The notes under the pieces are model-generated. The model was not told where the DNA came from. It did no database searches and saw only the letters and a list, made by a program, of their open reading frames with translations. This document shows positions 23,356-32,075 of a DNA stretch of 64,000 bases, in pieces; within the stretch, counting starts at the first letter, position 1, and each line of letters opens with the position of its first letter. Both the position numbers and the translations under genes were made by a program. The stretch comes from CADEFX01 sp963806735 (GTDB lineage Bacteria; Pseudomonadota; Alphaproteobacteria; Rhizobiales; Hyphomicrobiaceae), in assembly GCA_963806735.1 (NCBI GenBank), contig CAWEBE010000039.1, positions 37,659-101,658 on the forward strand. The letters are read 5' to 3'.

Positions 23356-24558
23356 TCATCCGATGCCTGCTCTCATGCCACGTGCTATCGGCAGTGCCGC
23401 CAAGCATAACACGCTCATGACCGCAAAAGCTGCGGCCCCCACGTTCGCGTAAAGCAATCCCGAGATCAGCGTGAGGCAGGCGGTCGCGGCGCCAACGCCC
23501 ACCGTCCCGTAGATGGCCTGCGCCGTCGCGGCAAGCGCATCGGGAACTGCCTTGGCGAGCAGGCGCATGCAGGCCAGATGCAACAGGGCAAACGTGATGC
23601 CGTGCAGCGGCTGTATCAAGGCTAGCGCCACGATGTCAGTTGTGAGTGCTGCCACCAGCCACCGCGTGGCGCCCGCTGAAGCGGCCAAGGCGATGGCAGC
23701 CGGCGGGCTGAGACGGCGCAGCAGCCAAGGTCCGGCGAAGAAGAATACGACCACCTCGGCCGCCACGGACAGCGACCACAGCACGCTGATGGTCTGGGGG
23801 GAGACGCCGGCGGCTCTCCAGCGAATGACCGAGAAGGTATCGTGCAAGGCATGACTGCCGAGGATGAGCGCCGCCACGAGGACGACGCTCCGGAACACGG
23901 GCAGGCGGAGCAGCGCCATCATGCCCGCGCGCGTCACGACCTCTGAGTCGGTTTTGGGCCTGACTGCGGGCACGCGTATGACAGCGAACGGCACGGCCAG
24001 CATCAGCAACACCTGCAGCCAGATCACAGCGCTCAGGCCGTACGACGCGATTGCCCATCCGGCGATGATCGAGGCCACAATGAAAGCGGCCGAGCCCGCG
24101 CCCCGGACCCAGCCGTATTCGAAGCCAAGAGGTCTCTCACGGCGCGAAGCGACCAGCGCGAGGGCATCCGCCAGATTGGTCGTGGGAGCCAGGGCGATCG
24201 CATGCAGAAGGCACACAGCAAGCAGCGGCCAGAACGAACTTGCGGCCAGATAACCCATCGCCGCGCATGCCGTGGCGACGGCGCATATCGACAGTACGAG
24301 CCGCAGCGCGTGGGTCCGGTCGGCAATGCGTCCCGCCACAGGAGCCGACACGAGCCGAATCGCCGTCCCAGTCCCGAACAGGATGCCGATGAGCTCCGGA
24401 GCGATTCCACGCTCCTGAATGAAGGCCGGCAGGAACGGCGAGGCCGCGCCGAACGCCCCATACAGGAGCGAATAGAGGATGATGAAGTGTGCCAGCGGAG
24501 GCCGCGGGCCAGATTCCAGGGTCCCTGTTGTCGTCGCCGATGTGCTGGGAGCGGACAT
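23356..24558 (-). CDS. MFS transporter (HcaT/MFS_1-like), paralogue of 52472
   Basis: About 400 residues with twelve hydrophobic helices. The N-terminal loop motif GRIADRTHALRLV between helices 2 and 3, YGAFGAASPFLPAFIQERGI at the start and the late motif ALIQPLHGITFALLHLACMR are all shared with the transporter encoded at 52472-53635. The pattern is that of the phenylpropionate-permease-like group, whose substrates vary. The start at 24558 is one of several possible; an in-frame ATG at 24636 would overlap the upstream methyltransferase gene by 26 bases. It lies 52 bases downstream of the MddA-like gene and may share its EcfG promoter. Confidence 0.8.
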   Translation of the reverse strand: MSAPSTSATTTGTLESGPRPPLAHFIILYSLLYGAFGAASPFLPAFIQERGIAPELIGILFGTGTAIRLVSAPVAGRIADRTHALRLVLSICAVATACAAMGYLAASSFWPLLAVCLLHAIALAPTTNLADALALVASRRERPLGFEYGWVRGAGSAAFIVASIIAGWAIASYGLSAVIWLQVLLMLAVPFAVIRVPAVRPKTDSEVVTRAGMMALLRLPVFRSVVLVAALILGSHALHDTFSVIRWRAAGVSPQTISVLWSLSVAAEVVVFFFAGPWLLRRLSPPAAIALAASAGATRWLVAALTTDIVALALIQPLHGITFALLHLACMRLLAKAVPDALAATAQAIYGTVGVGAATACLTLISGLLYANVGAAAFAVMSVLCLAALPIARGMRAGIG

Positions 24559-24610
24559 TGGGTGATCTGGCGCGTTTGCCGAAGAACCGGCCGGGCCCAA
24601 CGGACGTAGT

Positions 24611-25366
24611 TTAGCCGGTACTGCGCCAGCGCGCATAAGGGCTGCCGAACCGCGCTATGAGATCGCGCTCCTCGTAGCGCATTGCGATCAGCACATAGAG
24701 GGTCATGCCCGTGGCCAGCAGCAGATGTCCAATCGTCATTTGCGCTGTTGCCCACATCGCCAGCAGCACGCCGACATACATGGGGTGGCGAAGCCAGCGG
24801 TACAGAAGGCCCGTCTTCAGGCGCGGTTTGGAAGCCGGTATGCCGTTGGCCCAGGCGCGCATTTGCTCAATCCCGAGCAGGTCGAGAACGCCGAAGGACA
24901 ATGCGCCGAAGAGCAGGATGATCCAGCCTGCTGCGAAGACCAACCACATAACCTCGCGCCAGGGCGGGCCGATGTTCCAGATTTCGATTGGGATTGACTG
25001 CCAGAAGACGATGAGCGCCAGCAACGCGAGATTGGCAGCATGCACGAACATACAGCGCTCAAATGCCGGCGGCAGGCGTCCTAATAGCCGCTGCTTAAAC
25101 CAGGGTCGCGACATCAAGGAGTGTTGCAGGCCGAACAGACTGATCAGAACAAGGTCGATGAGCGCAGCGATGCCGGGGTGGTCGACAGTGCCTCCGCTGT
25201 CCACGGTCGGCAGCGGCCAGGATTTCGCCGCCCATGGCGGATCCGCCAGAAAGACGACAAAGCAAATCCAGAAGCCCCACATGATGGCAAAGCCCGACCA
25301 TGCGAATGTAAGGCCAAGCAGGCGCTTTAGGGATTGCGGGTGAGAGACGGAATGAGCCAGTGCCAT
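24611..25366 (-). CDS. mddA: MddA-like methanethiol S-methyltransferase / isoprenylcysteine methyltransferase-type protein
   Basis: 251 residues, five to six membrane helices (LLGLTFAWSGFAIMWGFWIC, AALIDLVLISLFGLQHSLMS, EVMWLVFAAGWIILLFGALS). The C-terminal SAM-binding part reads LLYRWLRHPMYVGVLLAMWA, MTIGHLLLATGMTLYVLIAM and RYEERDLIARFG. The R-H-P-x-Y-x-G and E-E-x-x-L motifs define this methyltransferase group. The FGLQHSLM loop and overall order match MddA, which methylates methanethiol to dimethyl sulfide; NnrU-type relatives remain possible. GAGGAG precedes the ATG at 25366, and an exact EcfG promoter lies 25 bases further upstream. Confidence 0.65.
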   Translation of the reverse strand: MALAHSVSHPQSLKRLLGLTFAWSGFAIMWGFWICFVVFLADPPWAAKSWPLPTVDSGGTVDHPGIAALIDLVLISLFGLQHSLMSRPWFKQRLLGRLPPAFERCMFVHAANLALLALIVFWQSIPIEIWNIGPPWREVMWLVFAAGWIILLFGALSFGVLDLLGIEQMRAWANGIPASKPRLKTGLLYRWLRHPMYVGVLLAMWATAQMTIGHLLLATGMTLYVLIAMRYEERDLIARFGSPYARWRSTG

Positions 25367-25390
25367 CGGCTGCTCCTCGTTCGAACTGAG

Positions 25391-25415
25391 AACGAGGGAA
25401 ACGGGCGAGCGTTCC
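25391..25415 (-). promoter_or_regulatory. EcfG-type promoter for the MddA-like gene
   Basis: Minus strand: GGAAC, 16 bases, CGTT, exact match; 24 bases before the ATG at 25366. Confidence 0.7.
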
Positions 25416-25661
25416 GTCTCCAAGAGCAGGCTATGCCTTCAGGCGGTCAGATTTCTTATCCCGCTTCGTGCAAAGCCATGGCGCCGTCTGGAAAGGTGGG
25501 AAACCTGTCGCCACCATCCGGGCAGGTCGTTGGATGAATAAATAGCCACGGCTCGCGTCTTGCCGCCCGCCGTTCTGCGCGCGCAGATCCTGATTCACAG
25601 CTGCCGCCAAGGCGTCTGAAATTGACCTACCTCAAGAGCCTGCAGCCGGACCCTCGCCCCG

Positions 25662-26129
25662 TTAGGCCGGCCGATCGCGCTGCGCGCCTGGACCGTCCGG
25701 TCCCGGCAGCAGGTCTTCGTCCCTGGGCAGCTTGCCGTTCGGAGTCAGCTTGTCGATAACCTCGGGAAGCAGGCGCGAGAGCTGCGAGAGCAGATCATCG
25801 CGCGGCATGCCAGTCTCGCGGGAAAGTCCCTCAACTGTCTCGGGGCCGAGCGCCTGCTGCAACTGGTTTGGCGAGATCGCCTTATTGGGACCGGTGCCGA
25901 TCCATGACTTGATGATTTCCTCCAGGCCGCCCTGCCGGAACCGTTCCACCAGACCGCCGAGACCATCTTCCGTCCCCGGCACGTCGGGCTTCTTCTCGTC
26001 GGTCTTCTTGGCGAGAGCCCGGGAGAGCAGCAGCGCTATCAGCGCACCAACGATGGGTGACCGGCCGCGAGCCAATTTCGCGCCGAGAGCGGTGATGATA
26101 GCGGTGCGGATGACGCTCTGAAGGCCCAC
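25662..26129 (-). CDS. YidB family protein
   Basis: 155 residues starting at a GTG (26129) with AGGAG upstream. The N-terminus (AIITALGAKLARGRSPIVGA, LIALLLSRALAKK) is a Gly/Ala-rich helix. The second half, GGLVERFRQGGLEEIIKSWI, PNQLQQALGPETVEGLSRET and LSQLSRLLPEVIDKLTPNGK, is the YidB/DUF937-like helical domain. The family is widespread, probably cytoplasmic, and of unknown function. A GGAAC/GGTT promoter lies at 26184. The stretch between this gene and the MddA-like gene (25416-25661) holds nothing recognisable. Confidence 0.8.
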   Translation of the reverse strand: MGLQSVIRTAIITALGAKLARGRSPIVGALIALLLSRALAKKTDEKKPDVPGTEDGLGGLVERFRQGGLEEIIKSWIGTGPNKAISPNQLQQALGPETVEGLSRETGMPRDDLLSQLSRLLPEVIDKLTPNGKLPRDEDLLPGPDGPGAQRDRPA

Positions 26130-26183
26130 TTTACTCTCCTGGATGCATTCACTTCACGGCGCCTACAAGGGCGGCGCCTGAAC

Positions 26184-26208
26184 AACCAGGGGCTCGGCCA
26201 CATGTTCC
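26184..26208 (-). promoter_or_regulatory. EcfG-like promoter for yidB-like gene
   Basis: Minus strand: GGAAC, 16 bases, GGTT; one mismatch in the -10 box; about 55 bases before the GTG start. Confidence 0.45.
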
Positions 26209-26566
26209 CTGGTGCCGCTAAGCGAGCAGCTTACGCGCAGAGCGCTTCGAAGGCGGTTCCTTCGCCTTGCGAGGTGGGCAAGCATCTGCTTCAAGCTCAT
26301 GCCGTTCAGGACCTTTAGGACGCCTTGCGAGCCACGGCATACCACGTCGAGCGACAGTAAAAAACTCAGGCCATCGCCGAGCTCGATCTGATGAAGTGGG
26401 GCGTTGTGACCCTCATCGCCGCGCTTTCCAAGGCAAGCGACCAGACCGACAGCCATCCGTGCCCACGTCGGTGAGATTGAAGACTGCGTGCGCACGGAGC
26501 AAGTCTACGAAAGACGCTGCCAGTAGGAGGGAGGGGCGCGTCCGGCTTCTTCCTCGCACCACGGGA
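26209..26566. other. Intergenic, nothing recognised
   Basis: About 360 bases between the stress gene and the insertion-sequence relic. Frames on both strands are shadows; no hairpin or repeat stands out. Confidence 0.4.
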
Positions 26567-27005
26567 CATGGCACGCAAAGGCACGGCAACGGAAGAGATC
26601 ATCTCGGCACTGCGTGAAGCGGAAGTGCGGGTCGCACGCGGCGAGACAGATCTCGGAGCAGACCTACTACAGGTGGCGGCGCGAGTACCGTGGCCTGAAG
26701 ATCGACTAGGCGAAGCGGCTCAAGGCGCGAGGACGAACGGCTGAAGAAAGCGGTCTCGGAGTTTGACGCTCGACAAGCTAATCCTGAAAGAGGCTCTGTC
26801 GGGAAATTCTAAGCCCTTCGCGCAAGCAGGCGTGCGTTGATCGCGTGCGCTCGCAGTGCCCGTATCGGAGCGTCGCGCGTGTGCAGTCATTGGCCAGTCG
26901 CGTTCCACGCAGCGACGCACGCCGAAGGTGCGTGCCGATGAGGCGGCATTGACCGCGGCGATCGGGCGGCTGGCAACGCGGTACGGCCCTACGGCTACTC
27001 GAGGC
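26567..27005 (+). mobile_element. IS3-family insertion sequence relic (parts of orfA and orfB)
   Basis: In three frames the plus strand reads TEEIISALREAEVRVARGE, SEQTYYRWRREYRGLKID, then ERLKKAVSEF and LDKLILKEALSGN, which is the orfA transposase subunit with its helix-turn-helix and leucine-zipper part. At 26856 VSERRACAVIGQSRSTQRRT, ADEAALTAAIGRLATRYG follows, the N-terminus of the orfB subunit. There are frameshifts and an in-frame TAG; the catalytic DDE domain is missing. The copy is dead and cut off near 27005. The terminal inverted repeats are not seen. Confidence 0.75.
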
Positions 27006-27404
27006 TTGTCGCCAAAGTTCCAGTTACGGAACCGCACACGAACTCGCTGTCGGAGCGGCCTTCGTCCAGGGTGAAGCAGTTATAGCCGGAGAGGGTTTCG
27101 CCGCCCCGGAGGGAGTTGGACACGAGCGTCATCGACGTGTCCGAGGAGGAGATGCGGCTCTGGAGGGAGGTCTGGAAGACCGCGGCTCCTTGCGGCAGTG
27201 GAATTCCTACGCTTGGGGGCTTGTCGAGCCAGGACCAGAGTGAGAAAGAAGCCATGAGGCAGCTGAGGCAACGGGTCAGCGCTTCAAGGACGGCATGGAG
27301 TTTGCTCATGCGGTCAATCGTAGAGGGTGTCGGGGTTTTGTAACGCCGGGAGAGACGGGGTGCGGAAGTTCGTGACGGGGACCTTGGCCGTCGCAACGGT
27401 CTGG
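27006..27404. other. Unassigned stretch with a protein-like minus-strand frame
   Basis: A minus-strand frame from ATG 27309 down to a stop at 26995 reads MSKLHAVLEALTRCLSCLMA, TLVSNSLRGGETLSGYNCFT and DEGRSDSEFVCGSVTGT. The last part resembles strand-rich phage structural proteins. Its end lies inside the IS relic, so it would be a truncated gene. Coding status is uncertain. Confidence 0.3.
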
Positions 27405-27602
27405 ATGTTCATGCGCGCAACGGAGATGCGTATCCTCTTCCAGCAAGAGATTGTGCTGGGCGCAGCGGGCGAATCCCTCGTGTGCCGGTACTTCACCGGA
27501 AGGGGAACGACGACGAGCGTGTTCTGGTATTCGCCGAGCAATATCATGGGGCAGAGCCGCTGCGCGCTCGTCCACACGGAACTACACAGTCTTCGTCGGT
27601 AG
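27405..27602 (+). CDS. Possible small exported-type protein
   Basis: The frame ends LVCRYFTGRGTTTSVFWYSP, SNIMGQSRCAL. This C-R-Y-F-T-G-R ... Y-S-P ... G-x-x-x-C pattern is one I associate with short secreted rhizobial proteins with one disulfide. The N-terminal half (MFMRATEMRILFQQEIVLGA) is not a good signal peptide and no RBS is clear. A frame on the opposite strand also stays open here. Probably a decayed gene, and the evidence is weak. Confidence 0.3.
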   Translation: MFMRATEMRILFQQEIVLGAAGESLVCRYFTGRGTTTSVFWYSPSNIMGQSRCALVHTELHSLRR

Positions 27603-27646
27603 GCTCCTCGTCCCTTTGTGGGCTCTTTCAAGCGGGTGAAGCACAG

Positions 27647-27672
27647 AAAAAAGCCGCCCACGAGGAGCGGCG
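27647..27672 (-). terminator. Intrinsic terminator, minus strand
   Basis: Minus strand: stem GCCGC...GCGGC with inner pairs around TCCTCGTGG, followed by TTTTTT. It would end a transcript coming from about 27840; no convincing gene is seen there. Confidence 0.45.
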
Positions 27673-27858
27673 TGCACAGTTCCAAGAACAATAGACAGAG
27701 ATGGAAACGGCTGTTGACGAATATGGCTTTGACGGACGCGACGATACGAAAAGTTCGTGCACGGTCAAATAGCAAAATCGGCGTAGAGCGTAAGAGGAAG
27801 TAGAGATAAGAAAGCCGCCCTGGTGAGGCGCGCCACCTTTTAGCGATGCCCGCCACAT

Positions 27859-27880
27859 CTTGACGCCGCCTGCACCACGC
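27859..27880 (+). repeat. 22-bp direct repeat, left copy
   Basis: All 22 bases are identical to 30244-30265 in the same orientation. The pair brackets the response-regulator and DUF1254 genes. Flanking bases differ at once on both sides. Confidence 0.6.
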
Positions 27881-28045
27881 GCCGCGTCGTCCACACGTTC
27901 CGAACCATAGACTACCTTAAGGCCGATGGCCGCCGACGGGTCGCAACGCTTCCTGATGGTTAGGAGTTGGATCGGAAGGTGGGCATCGCCCGCATGCGGG
28001 TCACCAGAGCCTGCGGAAGTTGGCTTCGAAAGTCGGGGACTGCCC

Positions 28046-28678
28046 ATGACCCGCATCCTAATCGCCGATGACCATGCTGTGGTGCGCTCGGGCGTTCGGA
28101 GTGTCCTCGAAGATCATCCCGGCTGGAGCGTGGTCGCCGAAGCGGCCAACGGCAGAGACGCCGTCGCCGAGGCCATCGCCACCCAGCCCGATGTGGCTGT
28201 CCTCGACTACGCGCTGCCTCTGCTCAACGGCATCGAGGCCACGCGCCAAATCCGAGAGCGTGTGCCCAGCGTCGAGGTCCTCATCTTCACCATGCACGAC
28301 AACGAGGATCTGCTGCGTGAGGCGTTCAACGTTGGAGCGCGCGGTTACCTACTGAAGTCAGACGCTCAGCAGCATTTGATTTCCGCCGTCCAGTCGCTGG
28401 CAGCCCACAAGCCCTTCTTCACTGACAGTGCTTCGCAGGTCCTGGTGGCAAATTTCGTGACCAAGAAGGGGCCGATCAAGCAGGCCCTGACCGACCGCGA
28501 GCAGACCATCGTTCGGATGGTCGCGGAGGGACACAGCAACAAGCAGATCGCAAGGTTACTCAACATCAACATCAAGACTGTCGAGACGCACCGAGCCTCG
28601 GTCATGCGCAAACTCGACGTGGGCTCCATGGCGGAGGTGGTGCGCTACGCCATCCGCAACAACTTGATCGAGCCTTGA
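28046..28678 (+). CDS. NarL/FixJ-type response regulator
   Basis: 210 residues. The receiver domain (1-120) has the acidic pair ADDH, the phosphoacceptor Asp about 54 in VAVLDYALPLLNG, Thr in VLIFTMHDNED and Lys in GYLLKSDAQQHL. The C-terminal LuxR-type helix-turn-helix domain reads LTDREQTIVRMVAEGHSNKQ, IARLLNINIKTVETHRASVM. It binds DNA as a dimer when phosphorylated. No sensor kinase lies next to it, so it is an orphan. The ATG at 28046 is chosen because the family begins with a strand and D-D motif here; the RBS is poor. It lies inside the 22-bp repeat pair. Confidence 0.9.
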   Translation: MTRILIADDHAVVRSGVRSVLEDHPGWSVVAEAANGRDAVAEAIATQPDVAVLDYALPLLNGIEATRQIRERVPSVEVLIFTMHDNEDLLREAFNVGARGYLLKSDAQQHLISAVQSLAAHKPFFTDSASQVLVANFVTKKGPIKQALTDREQTIVRMVAEGHSNKQIARLLNINIKTVETHRASVMRKLDVGSMAEVVRYAIRNNLIEP

Positions 28679-29134
28679 GCTTCTTGTTCAAAGGGTAGCC
28701 GCTCGGTAGTCGCCCCGCGATGTTTCGGTGCATCCCCGGATTGGCGCAACAAGGCACTTCGTGGCGGTAATCGGAGTAAGGCCAACACGCGAGCTTTCCC
28801 CCGCTCGTTTCCCCTTCCCCGTCCCGGAACGTGCCTACGGCATGGTGTTGGTCTGCTGTCGCCGCCTTCGCGTCCCAGACTCATAGACGCCCCCCACGCG
28901 CCTTTCTGCCCGTCTCGACGCTCCTGGCCGCGTTTGCCCGTCCTGCGCGATCCTGGGGGCTCTGGCGAGGTCCCTCAGATCTGTGTCCCTCGCCACCATC
29001 GGCGCCCGAACAGGCGCTCGATGTCGCTTACAGCCCAGCATCCTTCCTGCTTCCTTCCCGGGTTTCTGCGGATGTCGTCTCCCGTCGCCCTCGCGAGAAT
29101 GCTCCCCTGCCCAACCGGAATAATGGAGGCCGCA
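28679..29134. other. Intergenic stretch
   Basis: About 455 bases upstream of the DUF1254 gene. No supported gene. GGAAC occurs at 28826-28830 but without a proper -10 box at 16-17 bases. Confidence 0.4.
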
Positions 29135-30211
29135 GTGTCCGTATCCTTTCGCCTGTTGCGCTGGATGTTGCTTTTTATCCCCCTGAGCCTCGCCAGCCTC
29201 GCGCATGCGCAGTCCACTGCTCCGGCAGGAGATGCCGTGCCTGTAACAGTCGAGAACTTCATCCGCGCCGAGTCGGATCTGTACTTCAGCGTTGTGGCAC
29301 TGAAAGAAGGCTACTTTGGCAAGTTCGGGCATCATCGCGAAATGATGCCGGTCGACAACCAGACGATCATCCGCACCAACCGCGATACGCTCTATTCCTC
29401 GGCCGTGTTCGACCTGGACGCGGGGCCAGTAACCGTGACGTTACCCGATGCGGGAAAGCGCTTCATGTCCCTGCAGTTGATCGATGAAGATGAGTACTCG
29501 TCGCCAGCAATCTACCAGTCAGGTCCGCACACCTTCACCAAGGATCAGATCGGCACGCGCTACATCATTGCTGGAGTGCGGACGTTAGTCGACCCGAATG
29601 ACCCGAGCGACATGAAGCGGGGGCACGCACTTCAGGACGCCATCAAGGTTGAGCAGCTCGGTGGACCGGGGAAGTTTGAAGTGCCCAAATGGGACCCGAC
29701 CAGCCAAAAGAAAGTGCGCGACGCGCTGATCGTGCTGGGCACCACACTGACCGACACGAGCCGCGCCTTCGGTGCACGAGGAGAGGTGGATCCGATCCAG
29801 CGCCTGATCTCGGCAGCAACGACTTGGGGCGGCAACCCCAGGAAGGACGCCATATACCTCAACTTCACTCCACCCAAGAACGACGGCCAGACCGTTTACA
29901 AGCTCAGCGTCAATGACGTGCCCGTCGACGGCTTCTGGTCGGTCAGCCTTTACAACGGTGAGGGCTACTATCAGAAGAACCAGTACGATGCGTACTCACT
30001 CAACAACATCACTTCGAAGAAGAGCGCGGACGGTTCTGTCGATATTCAATTTGGCGGCTGCGATGGCAAGATTGCGAACTGCCTCCCTACCATGCCCGGC
30101 TGGAATTACACCGTGAGGCTCTATCGCCCGCGTGACGACATCCTGAAAGGCAAGTGGAGTTTTCCGGAAGCCTCGCCACTGACATCGGGAGCGTCGCGCG
30201 CGCTGCAGTGA
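29135..30211 (+). CDS. DUF1254/DUF1214 exported protein
   Basis: About 358 residues. A signal peptide (MSVSFRLLRWMLLFIPLSLA, then SLAHAQ) is followed by the DUF1254 domain: VTVENFIRAESDLYFSVVA, GKFGHHREMMPVDNQTIIRT, NRDTLYSSAVFDLDAGPVTV. The DUF1214 domain is at the C-terminus: LNFTPPKNDGQTVYKLSVND, VPVDGFWSVSLYNGEGYYQK and a terminal WNYTVRLYRPRDDILKGKW. These periplasmic proteins occur widely; function is unproven. The GTG at 29135 is preferred because GGAGG sits 5 bases upstream; an in-frame ATG lies at 29123. The proline-rich, strand-heavy pattern is full length for the family. Confidence 0.8.
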   Translation: MSVSFRLLRWMLLFIPLSLASLAHAQSTAPAGDAVPVTVENFIRAESDLYFSVVALKEGYFGKFGHHREMMPVDNQTIIRTNRDTLYSSAVFDLDAGPVTVTLPDAGKRFMSLQLIDEDEYSSPAIYQSGPHTFTKDQIGTRYIIAGVRTLVDPNDPSDMKRGHALQDAIKVEQLGGPGKFEVPKWDPTSQKKVRDALIVLGTTLTDTSRAFGARGEVDPIQRLISAATTWGGNPRKDAIYLNFTPPKNDGQTVYKLSVNDVPVDGFWSVSLYNGEGYYQKNQYDAYSLNNITSKKSADGSVDIQFGGCDGKIANCLPTMPGWNYTVRLYRPRDDILKGKWSFPEASPLTSGASRALQ

Positions 30212-30243
30212 CGGCGCGCGCCATCCCACCATCCGGCACCAAG

Positions 30244-30265
30244 CTTGACGCCGCCTGCACCACGC
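30244..30265 (+). repeat. 22-bp direct repeat, right copy
   Basis: Identical to 27859-27880. It lies 33 bases after the stop of the DUF1254 gene. Confidence 0.6.
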
Positions 30266-30702
30266 CGCTCGCCTATGACGGGCGGCCTACCGCAGAAACG
30301 CCCACGTCAAACCGCGAATGAGCGCGAGCGCAACCGCGATCTTCGCAACCATGCGCATGCGTTCCCCACGGACGAGCTTGTCATGCTCTGCTTCCACGTG
30401 TGTCTCTTCCCGCGTCATCCCATCATGCCGAGATGGCGACGCGCCGATTGCTGCGCGCTCCTTCGTGACGTTGTCGAAGCGCCCCTCAATCCACCCCGGT
30501 CACGTGGTCTGTGACTCGGCCCGAATACGTCAGGGTTTTTGATTTTTCAGACAGCTTGAAAGCTTTACTGCGGACGATGAGCGTGTCGGGATGTTGCATG
30601 GCACTCCCGCGCAAAAAAAGATCAGCATCTCGAAAAAGGATAGGCAGGCTGAAGGCAGCCGAGCGTCCACCTCGCCACGCCGCTCGCCGCCCTCATTGAT
30701 CT
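30266..30702. other. Intergenic, nothing recognised
   Basis: About 440 bases, with a locally AT-richer patch near 30535-30625. No gene, hairpin with T tract, or repeat was supported. Confidence 0.4.
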
Positions 30703-30786
30703 ACCCGGACCCACCACCGGGTCGGGGCGCTCGACATGCTCAAGCATCTCGCGGCCACCCGTGCCGTTCATCACGATGGCTTTCAT
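30703..30786 (-). pseudogene. N-terminal scrap of a quinone oxidoreductase/zinc-type dehydrogenase
   Basis: From an ATG at 30786 with AAAGGAG upstream the minus strand reads MKAIVMNGTGGREMLEHVER, PDPVVGPG, the standard start of the NADPH:quinone oxidoreductase group. After about 28 codons the similarity ends. The promoter side and RBS are intact, including an operator-like palindrome at 30798. Confidence 0.65.
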
Positions 30787-30797
30787 CGACCTGCTCC

Positions 30798-30816
30798 TTT
30801 GAATGATCGTTCTATA
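30798..30816. promoter_or_regulatory. TetR-type operator-like palindrome
   Basis: GAATGATCGTTC at 30801-30812 with T/A-rich flanks forms a near-perfect palindrome around GATC, a form often bound by TetR-family repressors that control oxidoreductases. No tetR gene remains next to it. Confidence 0.4.
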
Positions 30817-30841
30817 ATTGAGAAAAAATGGCGGGAGGCGA

Positions 30842-31960
30842 CTAGCGCAACGCCCTGAGCGCCATATGTTGCGCGATGCCGCTTGCCGCCGCCGCAGAGA
30901 TCAGGTCCAGCGTGCGATGCAAACGCAGCGCATGCGCGAAGTCGGGCGCGGTCTGCCCGGGCGTTCCATTCCGCAGATCAGCGGCAAATGCCGCATAGAG
31001 CCGGGCGACATTCGCGGCCGGCCTTTCCGGCGCATCGGACGCAAGGTCATACTCAGGCGGGATCGCCAGTGGCGCGACCAACGTATCCTCGTCTTGTCCG
31101 CCGAGCAGCGTCGGCGCGAGCACCTGAAGATTGCCGAGCGGCGACCTAAGTACGAGATCGCCCTTACTGCCGTTGATCTCCCAGCGAAAATTGTCGCCGC
31201 GCGAGACAACGCCGCGATAGAAAATCGAGGCCACCGCGCCGCTCTCCAGCACGGCGGCTATCGCCAGATGATCCGGCGTCGTTGACCTGATCTCCTCGTT
31301 CGTGTCGGCGAGCCTGACGGCTGAGCGGCGCACGGCGCTCGCGGAACGGATATCTGCGAGATCGCCAACGACGAATTGTAGTGCGTCCAGCGCATGCATT
31401 GTCGGTACGGAAAGCAAGGTGGCGTTCTTCGTCGCGTCGAACATATAGGCATGCGCGCTGTCGCTGACCGACGTCCAGGCGATACCTGACGCCACCATCG
31501 TGGTGCTGAGCACCTCACCGACATAGCCCTGAACGACGAGGTCGCGGGCATAGCGGATCGATGGCGCCATCCGCGCCTGAAGACCGATCAGATTGCCAAC
31601 ACCTGCCAGCGCGACCTGTTTGGCAAGATCCGCCGTCTGTTCGAAATCCACGCCGAGCGGCCATTCGCACATGACCATCTTGCCCGCGGCAATAGCCTCC
31701 GCGACGAGAGTATGGTGATGGGCGAGTTTCACCGTGACAACGACGAGATCGATATCGGCTCGGGCGATCATCGCGGCCGGATCGGCGTAAGCCGGGACAC
31801 CATAGGCCTCGCCGGCGGCTTTCGCCGACGCCTCGCTTGAGGTCGCAACAGCGCGTAGCTCATATTCGGCCAGCGCCAGCAATGCAGGAAGGTGTGCGGT
31901 TACGGCCCAGCCGGGCCGAAGCGGGCTCGCGCCGATTACGCCGACGCTAATCTTACTCAT
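30842..31960 (-). CDS. Gfo/Idh/MocA family oxidoreductase
   Basis: 372 residues. The N-terminal Rossmann domain begins ISVGVIGASPLRPGWAVTAH with a G-x-x-G-A/S pattern, followed by LRAVATSSEASAKAAGEAYG and IDLVVVTVKLAHHHTLVAEA. The E-W-P-L motif in MVMCEWPLGVD replaces the usual E-K-P with its catalytic Lys, as in Gal80-like members, so activity as a dehydrogenase is doubtful. The C-terminal beta-sheet domain (NFRWEINGSKGDLVLRSP) is complete. GAGGAAA precedes the ATG at 31960; longer frames run into the divergent HxlR gene. Control is probably by the HxlR regulator next door through the shared region 31995-32060. Confidence 0.85.
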   Translation of the reverse strand: MSKISVGVIGASPLRPGWAVTAHLPALLALAEYELRAVATSSEASAKAAGEAYGVPAYADPAAMIARADIDLVVVTVKLAHHHTLVAEAIAAGKMVMCEWPLGVDFEQTADLAKQVALAGVGNLIGLQARMAPSIRYARDLVVQGYVGEVLSTTMVASGIAWTSVSDSAHAYMFDATKNATLLSVPTMHALDALQFVVGDLADIRSASAVRRSAVRLADTNEEIRSTTPDHLAIAAVLESGAVASIFYRGVVSRGDNFRWEINGSKGDLVLRSPLGNLQVLAPTLLGGQDEDTLVAPLAIPPEYDLASDAPERPAANVARLYAAFAADLRNGTPGQTAPDFAHALRLHRTLDLISAAAASGIAQHMALRALR

Positions 31961-31994
31961 GGGAATTTCCTCTGTTAACAGGTCGTATCGCCCT

Positions 31995-32060
31995 CTAGTA
32001 TCAGAACGAAACTTAGCATAAAGAATGCACTTTAAAGCGACTACGTATCCTTGAGGGAAC
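31995..32060. promoter_or_regulatory. Divergent control region, probable HxlR operator (copy 1)
   Basis: 66 bases that align without gaps to 33512-33577 (about 52 identical). Both contain the core AATGCACTTT flanked by ACTTAG...TAAA. It lies between the oxidoreductase and hxlR genes and is likely the site of autoregulation. Confidence 0.55.
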
Positions 32061-32075
32061 CTTGGAGTCTGTTTG

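Noticed and set aside
27314..27856. 180-residue minus-strand frame between the IS relic and the response regulator
   Set aside because: Composition is uneven, a terminator lies inside the frame at 27647, and no RBS or domain supports it.
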